Below are positions 34,900-43,024 of a DNA stretch of 64,000 bases, piece by piece. Location of the stretch: assembly GCA_963847615.1 (NCBI GenBank), contig CAWKAN010000015.1:45011-109010 (forward strand). Reading direction: 5' to 3'. The stretch's first letter is position 1. Every line of letters starts with the position of its first letter. A program made the position numbers and the translations under genes. Below the pieces are notes generated by a model that was given only the letters and a program-made list of their open reading frames with translations, searched no databases and was not told the origin of the DNA. Origin of the DNA: Palsa-883 sp963847615 (GTDB taxonomy: Bacteria > Pseudomonadota > Alphaproteobacteria > Acetobacterales > Acetobacteraceae).

Positions 34900-36579
34900 A
34901 TGACACGCAACACCGTCCTTCGCGACGCCCTGCCTTTGCCCGACGCCCTGGCCGGACGCAGCATCGTCCTGGTCGGGCTGATGGGGGCGGGCAAGACCTC
35001 GATCGGCCGGCGCCTGGCCGCGCGGCTGGGCCTGCCGTTCCGCGACGCCGACGCCGAGATCGAGGCGGCGGCCGGCTGCACCATCCAGGAGCTGTTTTCA
35101 CGTTACGGCGAGCAGGCGTTCCGCGACGGCGAGCGCCGGGTGATCCGCCGCCTGCTGGCGGGCGATCCGCTGGTGCTGGCGTTCGGCGGCGGCGCCTTCA
35201 TCGACCCCGAGACGCGCGCCGTGGTGCGCGATGAGGCGGTCTCGGTCTGGCTGCGCTGCAGCCTGCCGGTGCTGGTGCGCCGCGTCGCCGGGCGCAGCCA
35301 CCGCCCGATGCTGCACGGCGGCGACCCGGCCGAGATCATGCAGCGGCTGATGGACCAGCGCTATCCGGTCTATGCCGAGGCCGACGTGATCGTGGATTGC
35401 ACCGACGAGCCGCCGGACACCACCACCGGCCAGGTGCTCGACGCGCTGGTGGCCTGGCGGGCGCCGCGGCGGCTGACCGTCAGCCTGTCCAGCACCAGCT
35501 ACGACGTGGTGATCGGCGACGGGCTGCTGCGCCGCGCCGGGGCGCTGCTGGCGCCGCGCCTGGCGCAGAAGCGCGCGGTGATCGTCACCGACGAGACGGT
35601 CGCGGCGCTGCACCTGCCGACCTTGCGCCAGGGGTTGGCGGAGACCGCGGTGAGCGCCACCGAGATCGTCGTGCCGCCCGGCGAGGCGAGCAAGAGCCTG
35701 GACTCCTACGTCAACGTGCTGAACCGGCTGCTCGATGCGCGGGTGGAGCGGCGGACCGCGGTGATCGCGCTCGGCGGCGGGGTGGTCGGCGACCTGGCTG
35801 GCTTCGCCGCGGCGACGGCGCTGCGCGGGCTGCCCTTCGTGCAGATGCCCACCACCTTGCTGTCGCAGGTGGACAGCAGCGTGGGCGGCAAGACCGGGGT
35901 GAACACCCGGCACGGCAAGAACCTGGTGGGCGCCTTCTACCAGCCGCGCATGGTGCTGGCCGACACCGCGACGCTCGGCACGCTGGCGCCGCGCGAGCTG
36001 CGCGCCGGCTATGCCGAGATCGCCAAGGCCGGGCTGATCGGCGACGCGGCGTTCTTCGCCTGGTGCGAGCGCCACGGCGCCGGCGTGGTCGGCGGCGACG
36101 CCGAGGCGCAGGCCGAGGCGATCCGCCGCGCCTGCGCCTTCAAGGCCGCCGTGGTCGGCGACGACGAGCGCGAGGAAAAACCCAACGACGGCCGCGCGCT
36201 GCTCAACCTGGGGCATACGTTCGGGCACGCGCTGGAGGCGGAGGTCGGCTACACCGGCGGGCTGCTGCACGGCGAGGGCGTGGCGATCGGCCTCGGCCTG
36301 GCGTTCAGGCTGTCGGCGCGGCTGGGCCATTGCAGCGCGGCGGATGCCGAACGGGTGATCGCGCATGTCTCGGCGGTCGGGCTGCCGGCGGAGCTGGCGA
36401 TGCTGAACCGGCGGTTCTCCGCCGCGACGCTGATCGGCCACATGCGGCGCGACAAGAAGGTGCAGGACGGGGCGTTGAAGTTCGTGCTGGCGCGGGGCAT
36501 CGGCCAGGCGTTCACCGCGACGGACGTGCCGGAGGAGGCAGTGACGGACCTGCTGCGCGACGCGGGGTGCGCGGCCTAG
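34900..36579 (+). CDS. aroKB: Bifunctional shikimate kinase / 3-dehydroquinate synthase
   Basis: One uninterrupted 559-residue frame fuses two shikimate-pathway enzymes. Residues 1-185 are shikimate kinase: P-loop GLMGAGKTSIGRRLA, substrate residues in FRDADAEIEAAAG and the lid GRSHRPML. Residues about 190-559 are dehydroquinate synthase: ALGGGVVGDLAGFAAATALR, QVDSSVGGKTGVNTRHGKN, the metal ligands in ALLNLGHTFGHALEAE and LLHGEGVAIG. There is no stop or plausible internal start between the domains. The same fusion is known in acetic acid bacteria, where aroK and aroB are elsewhere adjacent genes. ATG 34900 precedes the first strand of the kinase. Confidence 0.94.
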   Translation: MTRNTVLRDALPLPDALAGRSIVLVGLMGAGKTSIGRRLAARLGLPFRDADAEIEAAAGCTIQELFSRYGEQAFRDGERRVIRRLLAGDPLVLAFGGGAFIDPETRAVVRDEAVSVWLRCSLPVLVRRVAGRSHRPMLHGGDPAEIMQRLMDQRYPVYAEADVIVDCTDEPPDTTTGQVLDALVAWRAPRRLTVSLSSTSYDVVIGDGLLRRAGALLAPRLAQKRAVIVTDETVAALHLPTLRQGLAETAVSATEIVVPPGEASKSLDSYVNVLNRLLDARVERRTAVIALGGGVVGDLAGFAAATALRGLPFVQMPTTLLSQVDSSVGGKTGVNTRHGKNLVGAFYQPRMVLADTATLGTLAPRELRAGYAEIAKAGLIGDAAFFAWCERHGAGVVGGDAEAQAEAIRRACAFKAAVVGDDEREEKPNDGRALLNLGHTFGHALEAEVGYTGGLLHGEGVAIGLGLAFRLSARLGHCSAADAERVIAHVSAVGLPAELAMLNRRFSAATLIGHMRRDKKVQDGALKFVLARGIGQAFTATDVPEEAVTDLLRDAGCAA

Positions 36580-37307
36580 GGCGAGCAAACTCTGCCGAAC
36601 AATGTCAACAACGCGGCTACGACGAGCGCCGTGATGATTGCTACCGCGACCCAGAGCAAACCTTGAATAACGGTGAGGCAGGCCGACAGTTTGAGAACCA
36701 TCACCAGCCCGAAGAAAGCAAAAATCGCGATCAGCAGGAGCGTCGCCATCAGGTCAAAATGGACGGGCCGCAACCGTGGTCGAACCTGTTCCAGACAGTG
36801 CCTGAAGGCATAGCAGGCAATATCCTGCGTCCTTTGGTCTGCTGCCGCCGGCACGTCGCCGTCGTGCATCTCGGCTGCCATCCGCCGCTCGATCTCCCGC
36901 TGGATCAGTTCACAGGCGACTGTGAACCTTTGGAAATGCAAATTCACCACGATCGCACAGGCGAACAGCAGGATCGGGATGGCGAACACCATGGCCACGT
37001 CGAACACGGCTTTCCACCGCTGCAGCGCGCACATATCGGCGCCACTCGGAAGCTGCGGCGCCGCTTGCCAGGCCGCGCCAAGCCCCACGGTCACCAGCAA
37101 AATGGTCAATCCGGAGCGCGTCGCGCTGTAGTGCCGGTCGTAGTCTCCCGCCTCATGGTGGGCCCGCGTCCACAGCTCCATCTTCTGCCATGCGGATAGC
37201 GGCTCCGGCGCGCCGGCCGGGACCGCTGCGTCGATGGCCGCAATCACCTGACTAAGGTTTACACGGACGGTACCGAGCAACTGCTGTGCCGCGGGATCCA
37301 TCGACAA
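36576..37307 (-). CDS. Uncharacterised four-helix membrane protein
   Basis: A 243-residue protein I cannot place. It has a cytosolic N-terminus of some 65 residues, two membrane helices around 66-80 and 103-125, a soluble middle with EREIERRMAAEMHDGDV and a helix pair at 186-238 (FDLMATLLLIAIFAFFGLVM and VIQGLLWVAVAIITALVVAA). GC content is lower than in aroKB, which it meets tail to tail with a four-base overlap of stops. No domain motif or helpful neighbour identifies a role. Confidence 0.65.
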   Translation of the reverse strand: MSMDPAAQQLLGTVRVNLSQVIAAIDAAVPAGAPEPLSAWQKMELWTRAHHEAGDYDRHYSATRSGLTILLVTVGLGAAWQAAPQLPSGADMCALQRWKAVFDVAMVFAIPILLFACAIVVNLHFQRFTVACELIQREIERRMAAEMHDGDVPAAADQRTQDIACYAFRHCLEQVRPRLRPVHFDLMATLLLIAIFAFFGLVMVLKLSACLTVIQGLLWVAVAIITALVVAALLTLFGRVCSP

Positions 37308-37339
37308 AGCCTCCCCAAAATGGACGCCGACAGCTTATA

Positions 37340-37546
37340 CTAGCCGTTACCAGCCGTCGAAAAGATTGACCCACCGGTCTGCACCCACGTCATGGCGGTG
37401 ATTCGCTGCCCGATCAGATCGTAACTCCATTGCAAATCCGTGCCGGCGCCGGCGTGCGCGGCCTCCCTGATGCCGACCGGGATGGTGACCCGGCCCTTGC
37501 TGGTGACACGGGTGGGCGTCGGTAGCGCCCTGATAATACCGCAGTA
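37340..37546 (-). pseudogene. Truncated AbrB/MazE-type antitoxin remnant
   Basis: On the minus strand a 68-residue frame without any ATG, GTG or TTG start reads TPTRVTSKGRVTIPVGIREA then AHAGAGTDLQWSYD, the swapped-hairpin signature of AbrB/MazE antitoxins. A TAA stop precedes it directly at 37547. Its last 25 codons come from a copy of the GATTGACCC repeat, so the original C-terminus is also lost. No intact toxin accompanies it. Confidence 0.62.
37359..37398. repeat. Degenerate copy of the GATTGACCC/ACGTCATG repeat
   Basis: The 40 bp contain AAAGATTGACCC and CACCCACGTCATGGCGG with the same spacing as the copies at 42907 and 55988, sharing about three quarters of positions. It is the least conserved of the three and forms the 3' part of the antitoxin remnant. 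Confidence 0.65.
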
Positions 37547-37806
37547 TTACCGAGACGCGTCTTTCGTATCAATGCCGTCGCGCGGGCCGCCGGCTGGCGG
37601 TCAGGGTTATGCGACCCGTGGCCGATCGGCGGTTGCCGCAAATCGGCACCCAACCAGGATGACCGATGGTGTGCAGGTCGAGAAACGCCGCCGCGATCAT
37701 CCCGCTGACGGTTCCACCTTCGCCAGCGCCAGCCTGGCCGCGGCCTGGTCCATCAGGCGTCCGGCACTCCGCCGTCTTCGCAAACTCAGGCAACGCGCAG
37801 GCCGGT
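37547..37806. other. Intergenic stretch without a supported gene
   Basis: A 260-bp stretch between the antitoxin remnant and the MaoC-like gene. A minus-strand frame LALAKVEPSAGMIAAAFLDL could be a decayed toxin or other gene end, but no motif supports it. Base composition is mixed, lower in GC near 37500-37600. I see no promoter or hairpin of note. Confidence 0.4.
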
Positions 37807-38256
37807 CTACGTTTCCGCCGGCACGCACGCACTGGGAACGATGCAGGCGCCCGACCCCACCGCTGTGACATCGCCCTTCTGGTTGGTGGCGGTCACCTCC
37901 ACGCTGACACGCCCGCCATTCGTCACCTTGCTGATGTCGGTCACCGTGCCGGTAAACGTCACGGTGTCCCCGGGGCGCACCGGCCGCAGGAAGCGCAGCT
38001 CCACCATGCCCTGGCGGTTGTACACCTCAGGCCCGAAATAACGCCGCAACAGCTCCGTCGCGAACGACACCGACATCCGCCCCGAGGCCACGGTGCCGCG
38101 CGTGCCCAGCACCCCGCGCGCGGTCGCCTCGTCGGTGAACTGGCTCGGGCCGGTCTTGCCGCCGCTCTTTTCGAACAGGTTGATCGCCTCTTGCGTCATG
38201 GTCTTGCTCAGCGGCGGCACCTGATCGCCGAGCGCGTAGCTGCGCGTCATTGCCAT
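37807..38256 (-). CDS. MaoC-like (hot-dog fold) hydratase, second subunit
   Basis: A 149-residue hot-dog-fold protein, with the hydratase-like core FTDEATARGVLGTRGTVASG, a helix SVSFATELLRRYFG and the strand run VELRFLRPVRPGDTVTFTGT followed by GGRVSVEVTATNQKGD. The last pattern is typical of MaoC/R-hydratase proteins acting on acyl-CoA. Its start overlaps the end of the next hydratase-like gene by ten bases. The two probably form a heteromeric enzyme, as in paired MaoC-like enzymes of actinobacteria and proteobacteria. Confidence 0.8.
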   Translation of the reverse strand: MAMTRSYALGDQVPPLSKTMTQEAINLFEKSGGKTGPSQFTDEATARGVLGTRGTVASGRMSVSFATELLRRYFGPEVYNRQGMVELRFLRPVRPGDTVTFTGTVTDISKVTNGGRVSVEVTATNQKGDVTAVGSGACIVPSACVPAET

Positions 38257-38672
38257 TTCTTACCGACCTCCGCGGGCTGCTTGAGTTCATGCGTGATGAC
38301 GCGGTCCAGCAACCGGCCATCCTCATCGACCGAGACGGCCTCGGTCACGATGTAGTTCTTGCCGCGGCGGGCGTATTTGTCGGCGATCCACGCCTGGACG
38401 AAGATGCGCTTGCCGGCGATCGGCGGGTTGTAGCAGTGGAACGCACACCGCGCATTCACCGACCCGTCGTCGTGGTAGGCCATGTGATAGGCATTGACGT
38501 CCACCTTGTGCGCGATGGTTGGAAACGCGGCCTCCGGATCCATCACCCCCAGGCGGTATTCGTCCATCATCTGTTGCGTCAGCACATAGGAAAACGAGGG
38601 CAGCCGCTCGCCGACCTCCAGCGTCTCCCAGTCCAGCAGCCTGCGTGTGTCTTCTGCGTGCGCCTGCGCCAT
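38247..38672 (-). CDS. MaoC-like protein, first subunit
   Basis: A 141-residue hot-dog-fold protein with LLDWETLEVGERLPSFSYVL, HKVDVNAYHMAYHDDGSVNA and the strand pair AGKRIFVQAWIADKYARRGK then YIVTEAVSVDEDGRLL. Its conserved acidic and His residues differ from the partner at 37807, which fits a catalytic/non-catalytic pair. ATG 38672 follows GAGAGGAAG; the frame continues upstream into repeat DNA, which I exclude. The two genes are translationally coupled. Confidence 0.77.
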   Translation of the reverse strand: MAQAHAEDTRRLLDWETLEVGERLPSFSYVLTQQMMDEYRLGVMDPEAAFPTIAHKVDVNAYHMAYHDDGSVNARCAFHCYNPPIAGKRIFVQAWIADKYARRGKNYIVTEAVSVDEDGRLLDRVITHELKQPAEVGKKWQ

Positions 38673-38789
38673 GCCGACTTCCTCTCCATGAACGACCTGA
38701 CAGCCGTCGGACTGCGAGCGCGTGCCGAAGCGCCCGCGTCCGAGGCCATCGTATCGGCGCAGCTTACCGCCGGACGCCGATCGGACGTA

Positions 38790-39083
38790 AGGGCACGACC
38801 GGGGCTCCGCCCCGGACCCCGCCAGGGGGCTTTGCCCCCTGGACCCCCACCAAGGGCGGAGCCCTTGGAACCCCGGACTGGGAGTGTGGGGAGGGGAAGG
38901 GGGCGGGTGGGCGAGGCGAAGGGGCGCCGGACGGCGCCCCTTCGCCTCGCCCACCCGCCCCCTTCCCCTCCCCACACTCCCAGTCATGGAGTCCAGAGGC
39001 CGCTGCCTCTGGTGGGGGGTCCAGGGGGGCAAAGCCCCCCTGGCGGGGTTCGGGGCGAAGCCCCGACCTTGCTTCGCCTCACC
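38790..39083. repeat. GC-rich nested-palindrome element, copy 4
   Basis: Fills most of the 406-bp gap and reaches into the 3' end of the EamA gene. Hairpins GGGGCTCCGCCCC, CCAGGGGGCTTTGCCCCCTG, CCAAGGGCGGAGCCCTTGG and GGGGCGAAGCCCC surround a central palindrome at 38877-38984 with two exactly matching 53-bp arms and a 2-nt loop. The outer 28 bp of the arms match copy 1, while the inner part differs from copy 1 but still pairs perfectly with itself. It ends CCTTGCTTCGCCTCACC. Confidence 0.9.
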
Positions 39084-39981
39084 CGCGCGCCGCCAGGGCG
39101 ATGCCGCCCACCGTCATCCCCAATGCCAGCATTTGCCTGGCTCCCAGCGGTTCGCCCAGCAATGCCGCCGAGCTGAACACTCCCACCACCGGCGCCAGCA
39201 ACACCCCGATCGCCGCCGTGGAGGCCGGCAACAGCCGCAGCGCGCGGAACCACGCCAGATACGCCAGGGTGTTCGGGATGGCCGCCGCGTACAGGCACCC
39301 CAGCCAGCCCAGCGCCGTCACCTTGCCCCAGTCCGGCCGCTCGAACCCGGCCAGCAGCAGCAGCGGCAGCGTTGCGAGCAGCACCTGCCAGGCCACGCCC
39401 GCGACCGGCGGCATCGCCAGCGGGCGGCGCTTGGCGATCACCGTGCCCAGGCCGAACAGCACCGCCGCGCCCAGGCCGCAGGCCACCCCGGGCAGTGCGT
39501 GCGGGTCGGCCCGCACCTCGCCGATCCCCACCAGCAGCGCCACCCCGGCCACCCCCAGCAGGATCGCCGCGCCGCGCCGCGCCGTCAGCCGCTCGCCCAG
39601 CACCGGCCAGGCCAGCGCCACCGCCCAGATCGGCAGGGTGTAGGTGACGATCACCGCTTCCGACGCGGTCAGCCACAGCAGCGAGAACGTCGTCAGCAGC
39701 ACGAAGGCGCCGTAGTTCAGGATGGAAAACACCAGCAGGCGGCCCCACTGGGCGCGCGGCGGACGCAGCGCCTCGCCGCGCGCGCCGGCCAGCAGGAAGG
39801 CGAACGCCACCGCGCCGAGGCAGCAGACCGCGCGCATGGTGAACGGCGGCAGCTCGCCCAGCAGGAATTTCGCCACCGGCCAATTGAAGCCCCAGGCGCA
39901 GGCGGTCAGCAGCACCAGCCCCAGGCCCCGGACCTGCCCCTGGACCTGCCCCCCTGGACCTGGGGCGGCCGGGACGGCCAA
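39079..39981 (-). CDS. EamA/DMT-type transporter
   Basis: A 300-residue ten-helix protein of the drug/metabolite transporter group with two EamA halves. The first shows LVLLTACAWGFNWPVAKFLL and TASEAVIVTYTLPIWAVALA, the second ACGLGAAVLFGLGTVIAKRR and LLPASTAAIGVLLAPVVGVF. Such permeases export metabolites or amino acids; the substrate is unknown. Its stop lies inside the terminal sequence of the palindromic element. The lipoprotein gene sits 16 bp upstream on the same strand. Confidence 0.9.
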   Translation of the reverse strand: MAVPAAPGPGGQVQGQVRGLGLVLLTACAWGFNWPVAKFLLGELPPFTMRAVCCLGAVAFAFLLAGARGEALRPPRAQWGRLLVFSILNYGAFVLLTTFSLLWLTASEAVIVTYTLPIWAVALAWPVLGERLTARRGAAILLGVAGVALLVGIGEVRADPHALPGVACGLGAAVLFGLGTVIAKRRPLAMPPVAGVAWQVLLATLPLLLLAGFERPDWGKVTALGWLGCLYAAAIPNTLAYLAWFRALRLLPASTAAIGVLLAPVVGVFSSAALLGEPLGARQMLALGMTVGGIALAARG

Positions 39982-39997
39982 CGGGATCGGGCGCCCC

Positions 39998-40438
39998 TCA
40001 GCGGACGTAGACGCGCACCTGGTTGGCCCCGATGCCCGGGTCGGCGCGCACGCCGAGATGGATGCGCGCCGCCGGCACCCCCAGCGCCATGATCGCGCGC
40101 ATCACTCCGACCGCGTCCTGCTGAGCGGCGCCGGCGGCCGCGATCTGCTGGGTCGGCGTGCCCTTGGCCGGCACCACGGCGAACACGTCGTACTGCACCG
40201 CGGCATCGCGCGCCTCCGCGGCATGCACCGCGTAGCCCAGCATCGCCTGGTATTGCGGGTCCGGCTGGTCATAGCCGATGGTCACCAGCGGCGTGCGCTG
40301 GTCGAGCCTCGGCAACGCCACCTGCGCCGGCTTCGCCTCCGGCCCCGGCGCGAACGTCGTCTGGTCGATCAGCTTGCAGCCCGTCAACGACAGGCCGGCC
40401 AGCAGCATCACGCCTGCGATCATCCGTATCCCGACCAC
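39998..40438 (-). CDS. Exported lipoprotein of unknown function
   Basis: A 146-residue protein with a lipoprotein signal: hydrophobic core MIAGVMLLAGLSLTGC with the lipobox LTGC, so Cys21 should be acylated. The mature part has FAVVPAKGTPTQQIAAAGAA and a C-terminal strand IHLGVRADPGIGANQVRVYV, faintly reminiscent of OmpA-like or CpaD-like peptidoglycan-side domains, without convincing motifs. Start at 40438 or at the internal ATG five codons later. It may be co-transcribed with the EamA gene. Confidence 0.72.
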   Translation of the reverse strand: MVGIRMIAGVMLLAGLSLTGCKLIDQTTFAPGPEAKPAQVALPRLDQRTPLVTIGYDQPDPQYQAMLGYAVHAAEARDAAVQYDVFAVVPAKGTPTQQIAAAGAAQQDAVGVMRAIMALGVPAARIHLGVRADPGIGANQVRVYVR

Positions 40439-40525
40439 TGTTCACCGACCATTGCGTCTGGACATGACTTTGCAGGAAGCGGCGCGCTCGGCAAGATGCC
40501 GGCTGCACAGCGACCCGAGGTTCCC

Positions 40526-41773
40526 ATGGCGGCCCAGACCAATCAGCGTATCGACGGCAAGCGGCTGTGGGACCTGTTGCTGTCCATGGCGCAGATCGGC
40601 GCCACCCCAAAGGGCGGCGTGCGGCGCCTGACGCTGACCGAGGTGGACAAGCGCGGCCGCGACCAGTTCCGCGCGCATTGCGAGGCCGCCGGGCTGACCG
40701 TTCGCGTCGATGCGATCGGCAACATGTTTGCCCGCCGCCCCGGCCGCGATCCCAACCGGCTGCCCGTGCTGTTGGGCAGCCACCTCGACAGCCAGCCCTC
40801 GGGCGGCAAATTCGACGGTGCGCTGGGCGTGCTGGCGGGGCTGGAGGTGATGCGCAGCCTGAACGACCTGGGCATCGTCACCGAGGCGCCGGTCGAGCTG
40901 GTCAACTGGACCGACGAGGAAGGCAGCCGCTTCGGCCACTCGCTGATGGGCTCGGGCGTCTGGGCCGGGGTGTATACGCTCGACAAGGCGTACGGGCTGA
41001 CCGACACCGAGGGCGTCAGCGTGCAGACCGCGCTGGACGGCATCGGCTACCGCGGCGCCGCGCCCGCCGCCCCGTTCCCGGCGGATGCATATTTCGAGCT
41101 GCACATCGAGCAAGGCCCGATCCTGGAGCGGGAAGCCAAGCAGATCGGCATCGTCACCGGTGCCCAGGCGCAGGTCTGGTACGACGCGGTCGCCACCGGG
41201 CAGGACAGCCACGCCGGCACCACGCCGCCGTCGGCGCGCAAGGACGCGCTGGTCTGCGCCGCGCGGATCATCGACCTGGTGGACCGCATGATGCGCGCCC
41301 GCGGCGAGGACGGCCGCGGCACCGTCGGCCAGCTGCTGGTTTCGCCCAACAGCCGCAACGTCATCCCCGGCGAGGTGCGCTTCTCGGTCGAGTTCCGCCA
41401 CCCCTCGGATGCCGAGGTGGACCGGCTGGACGCCCAGTTCCCGCGCGAGGCCGGGTTCATCGCGCGCGATTGCGGGGTGACGCTGGAGCTGACGCGGCTG
41501 TTCAAGATCCCGGCCCAGCCGTTCGATCCGGCCTGCATCGAGCTGGTGCGCCAGGGCGCGGCGAAGCTGGGCTATTCGGCGCGCGAGATCGTCTCCGGCG
41601 CCGGGCACGACGCGGTCTACGTGGCACGCCACGTGCCGACGGCGATGATTTTCACCCCGTGCAAGGATGGGCTGAGCCACAACGAGGCCGAAAGCATCGA
41701 GCCGGCCGAGGCCGAGGCCGGCTGCCAGGTGCTGTTCGAGGCGGTGCTGGCGCGGGCCAACCGCACGCTGTGA
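40526..41773 (+). CDS. N-carbamoyl-L-amino acid hydrolase family (M20) enzyme
   Basis: A 415-residue M20-type amidohydrolase. Dinuclear metal ligands appear in GSHLDSQPSGGKFDGALGVL (His, Asp), NWTDEEGSRFGHSLMGSG (Glu pair) and LHIEQGPILE, with a C-terminal His in DGLSHNEAE. The insertion-domain motif TGQDSHAGTTPP is typical of beta-ureidopropionase/carbamoylases. It would remove the carbamoyl group from N-carbamoyl amino acids, a step that would follow hydantoin ring opening, though the hyu genes are 38 kb away. Start is the first ATG before IDGKRLWDLL. Confidence 0.9.
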   Translation: MAAQTNQRIDGKRLWDLLLSMAQIGATPKGGVRRLTLTEVDKRGRDQFRAHCEAAGLTVRVDAIGNMFARRPGRDPNRLPVLLGSHLDSQPSGGKFDGALGVLAGLEVMRSLNDLGIVTEAPVELVNWTDEEGSRFGHSLMGSGVWAGVYTLDKAYGLTDTEGVSVQTALDGIGYRGAAPAAPFPADAYFELHIEQGPILEREAKQIGIVTGAQAQVWYDAVATGQDSHAGTTPPSARKDALVCAARIIDLVDRMMRARGEDGRGTVGQLLVSPNSRNVIPGEVRFSVEFRHPSDAEVDRLDAQFPREAGFIARDCGVTLELTRLFKIPAQPFDPACIELVRQGAAKLGYSAREIVSGAGHDAVYVARHVPTAMIFTPCKDGLSHNEAESIEPAEAEAGCQVLFEAVLARANRTL

Positions 41774-42049
41774 CCGAACGCCAGGGGCGTGCGTGCCAGC
41801 CGTTCGGCGATCGAACCACGGGCAGAGATTCGCCGCGGCGTTGCCGTCGGCGGGCCTTGCGCCGGCCGGCGCGCGCGGTGGCGGCGGCGGTCGACGCCGG
41901 AAGCGATCATCCGCCACGGCAGCGGATGGCGGCGCAGGCTCGGGGCGAGCCGAATCGCGTCCCTCGCCGCCGCTGCGGGCGGGAGCGGCGGCCCCGGTTC
42001 CGGTCAGGCTGAACCTGCTCTATCCTCCCGGGGGAACGGAGGAACGTCC

Positions 42050-42901
42050 ATGACCGCAACAATGGACTGCACGCTCACGAAACTGTCCGACCACACCGGC
42101 GTCGAGGTGCGTGGGGTCGATCTGGCCCAGCCGATGGACGCCGCGTTGCGCGCCAGGCTGAACCAGGCGTTCTCCGCGCACTCGGTGCTGGTGGTGCGCG
42201 ACCAACTTCTGTCGCCGCAGCAGGTGCTGGCGGCGGTGCAGCTGTTCGGCGAGGTGTTCCCGCAGCAGGACAAGCGCTTCGCGCTGCCGGAGTGTCCGCT
42301 GATCCATTACGTCTCGAACCAGGACAGCTACCCCGATGGCACGCGCTACATCCCCGGTTCCGGCTACCACACCGACCACTCCAACGCCGTCGCGCCGCCG
42401 AAGGCGACGGCGCTGCACGCGGTGAAGCTGCCGGACCGCGGCGGCGACACGCAGTACGTGAACATGCACCGCGCGTATGCGGAGCTGCCCGCGACGATGC
42501 AGCACCGGATCGACGGGCTGCGCGCCATCCATGTCTATCAAAGCCGCCATAGCGCGCGAAAGCTGATGACGCTGAGCGAGGAGAACCGCAAGGCGGTGCC
42601 CGACGCGGTGCGGCACCCGCTGGTGCGCACCCATCCGGAGACCGGCCGCAAGGCGATCTTCCTCAATCCGATACGGGTCGAGGGGATCGAGGGGATGGAA
42701 GACAGGGCCGCGCTGGCCTTGCTGGACGAGCTGCTGGCGCACGCGCGCCAGCCGCGCTACGAATACCGCCACCGGTGGCAGCCGGGCGACCTGGTGATGT
42801 GGGACAACCGCTGCCTGTTGCACAAGGCGAACGGCGACTACGACATGACGCAGGTGCGCTATCTGTATCGCATCATGCTGCAGGGTGAAGTGCCGGCGTG
42901 A
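42050..42901 (+). CDS. TauD/TfdA-family Fe(II)/2-oxoglutarate dioxygenase
   Basis: A 283-residue dioxygenase. The iron ligands are His107 and Asp109 in GYHTDHSNAV and His258 in WDNRCLLHKAN, and the 2-oxoglutarate-binding Arg270 follows in MTQVRYLYRI. Members hydroxylate taurine, alkyl sulfates, phenoxyacids and other acids, so the substrate is open. The ATG is preceded by GGAGGAACGTCC. The 276-bp gap before it contains no feature I recognise. A repeat follows ten bases after the stop. Confidence 0.9.
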   Translation: MTATMDCTLTKLSDHTGVEVRGVDLAQPMDAALRARLNQAFSAHSVLVVRDQLLSPQQVLAAVQLFGEVFPQQDKRFALPECPLIHYVSNQDSYPDGTRYIPGSGYHTDHSNAVAPPKATALHAVKLPDRGGDTQYVNMHRAYAELPATMQHRIDGLRAIHVYQSRHSARKLMTLSEENRKAVPDAVRHPLVRTHPETGRKAIFLNPIRVEGIEGMEDRAALALLDELLAHARQPRYEYRHRWQPGDLVMWDNRCLLHKANGDYDMTQVRYLYRIMLQGEVPA

Positions 42902-42906
42902 CACCA

Positions 42907-43024
42907 GCCGGCGGAAGGATTGACCCGTCGGCACCGCGCCCACGTCATGCCGGCGAAGGCCGGCATCCACGACTATGCTTGCTGCACGAAGGCAAGTCGT
43001 GGATGCCGGCCTTCGCCGGCATGA
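42907..43024. repeat. GATTGACCC repeat with perfect 29-bp hairpin, 5' flank of the intron
   Basis: Starts with CCGGCGGAAGGATTGACCCG and ACGTCATGCCGG, shared with the copy at 55988-56068 in the other orientation. It contains a hairpin with 29-bp arms that match exactly (42946-42974 and 42995-43023) around a 20-nt loop. The group II intron begins two bases after the hairpin. The repeat resumes after the intron at 44882-44915 with GGCCGGCGAGTCGATCATTC, which matches the other copy. Confidence 0.85.

Noticed and set aside
38250..39176. Frames across the palindromic element, such as those with GAKPRLA or GSGAKPR stretches
   Set aside because: The same peptides recur wherever the element occurs, on both strands, so they reflect repeat DNA and not a protein family.
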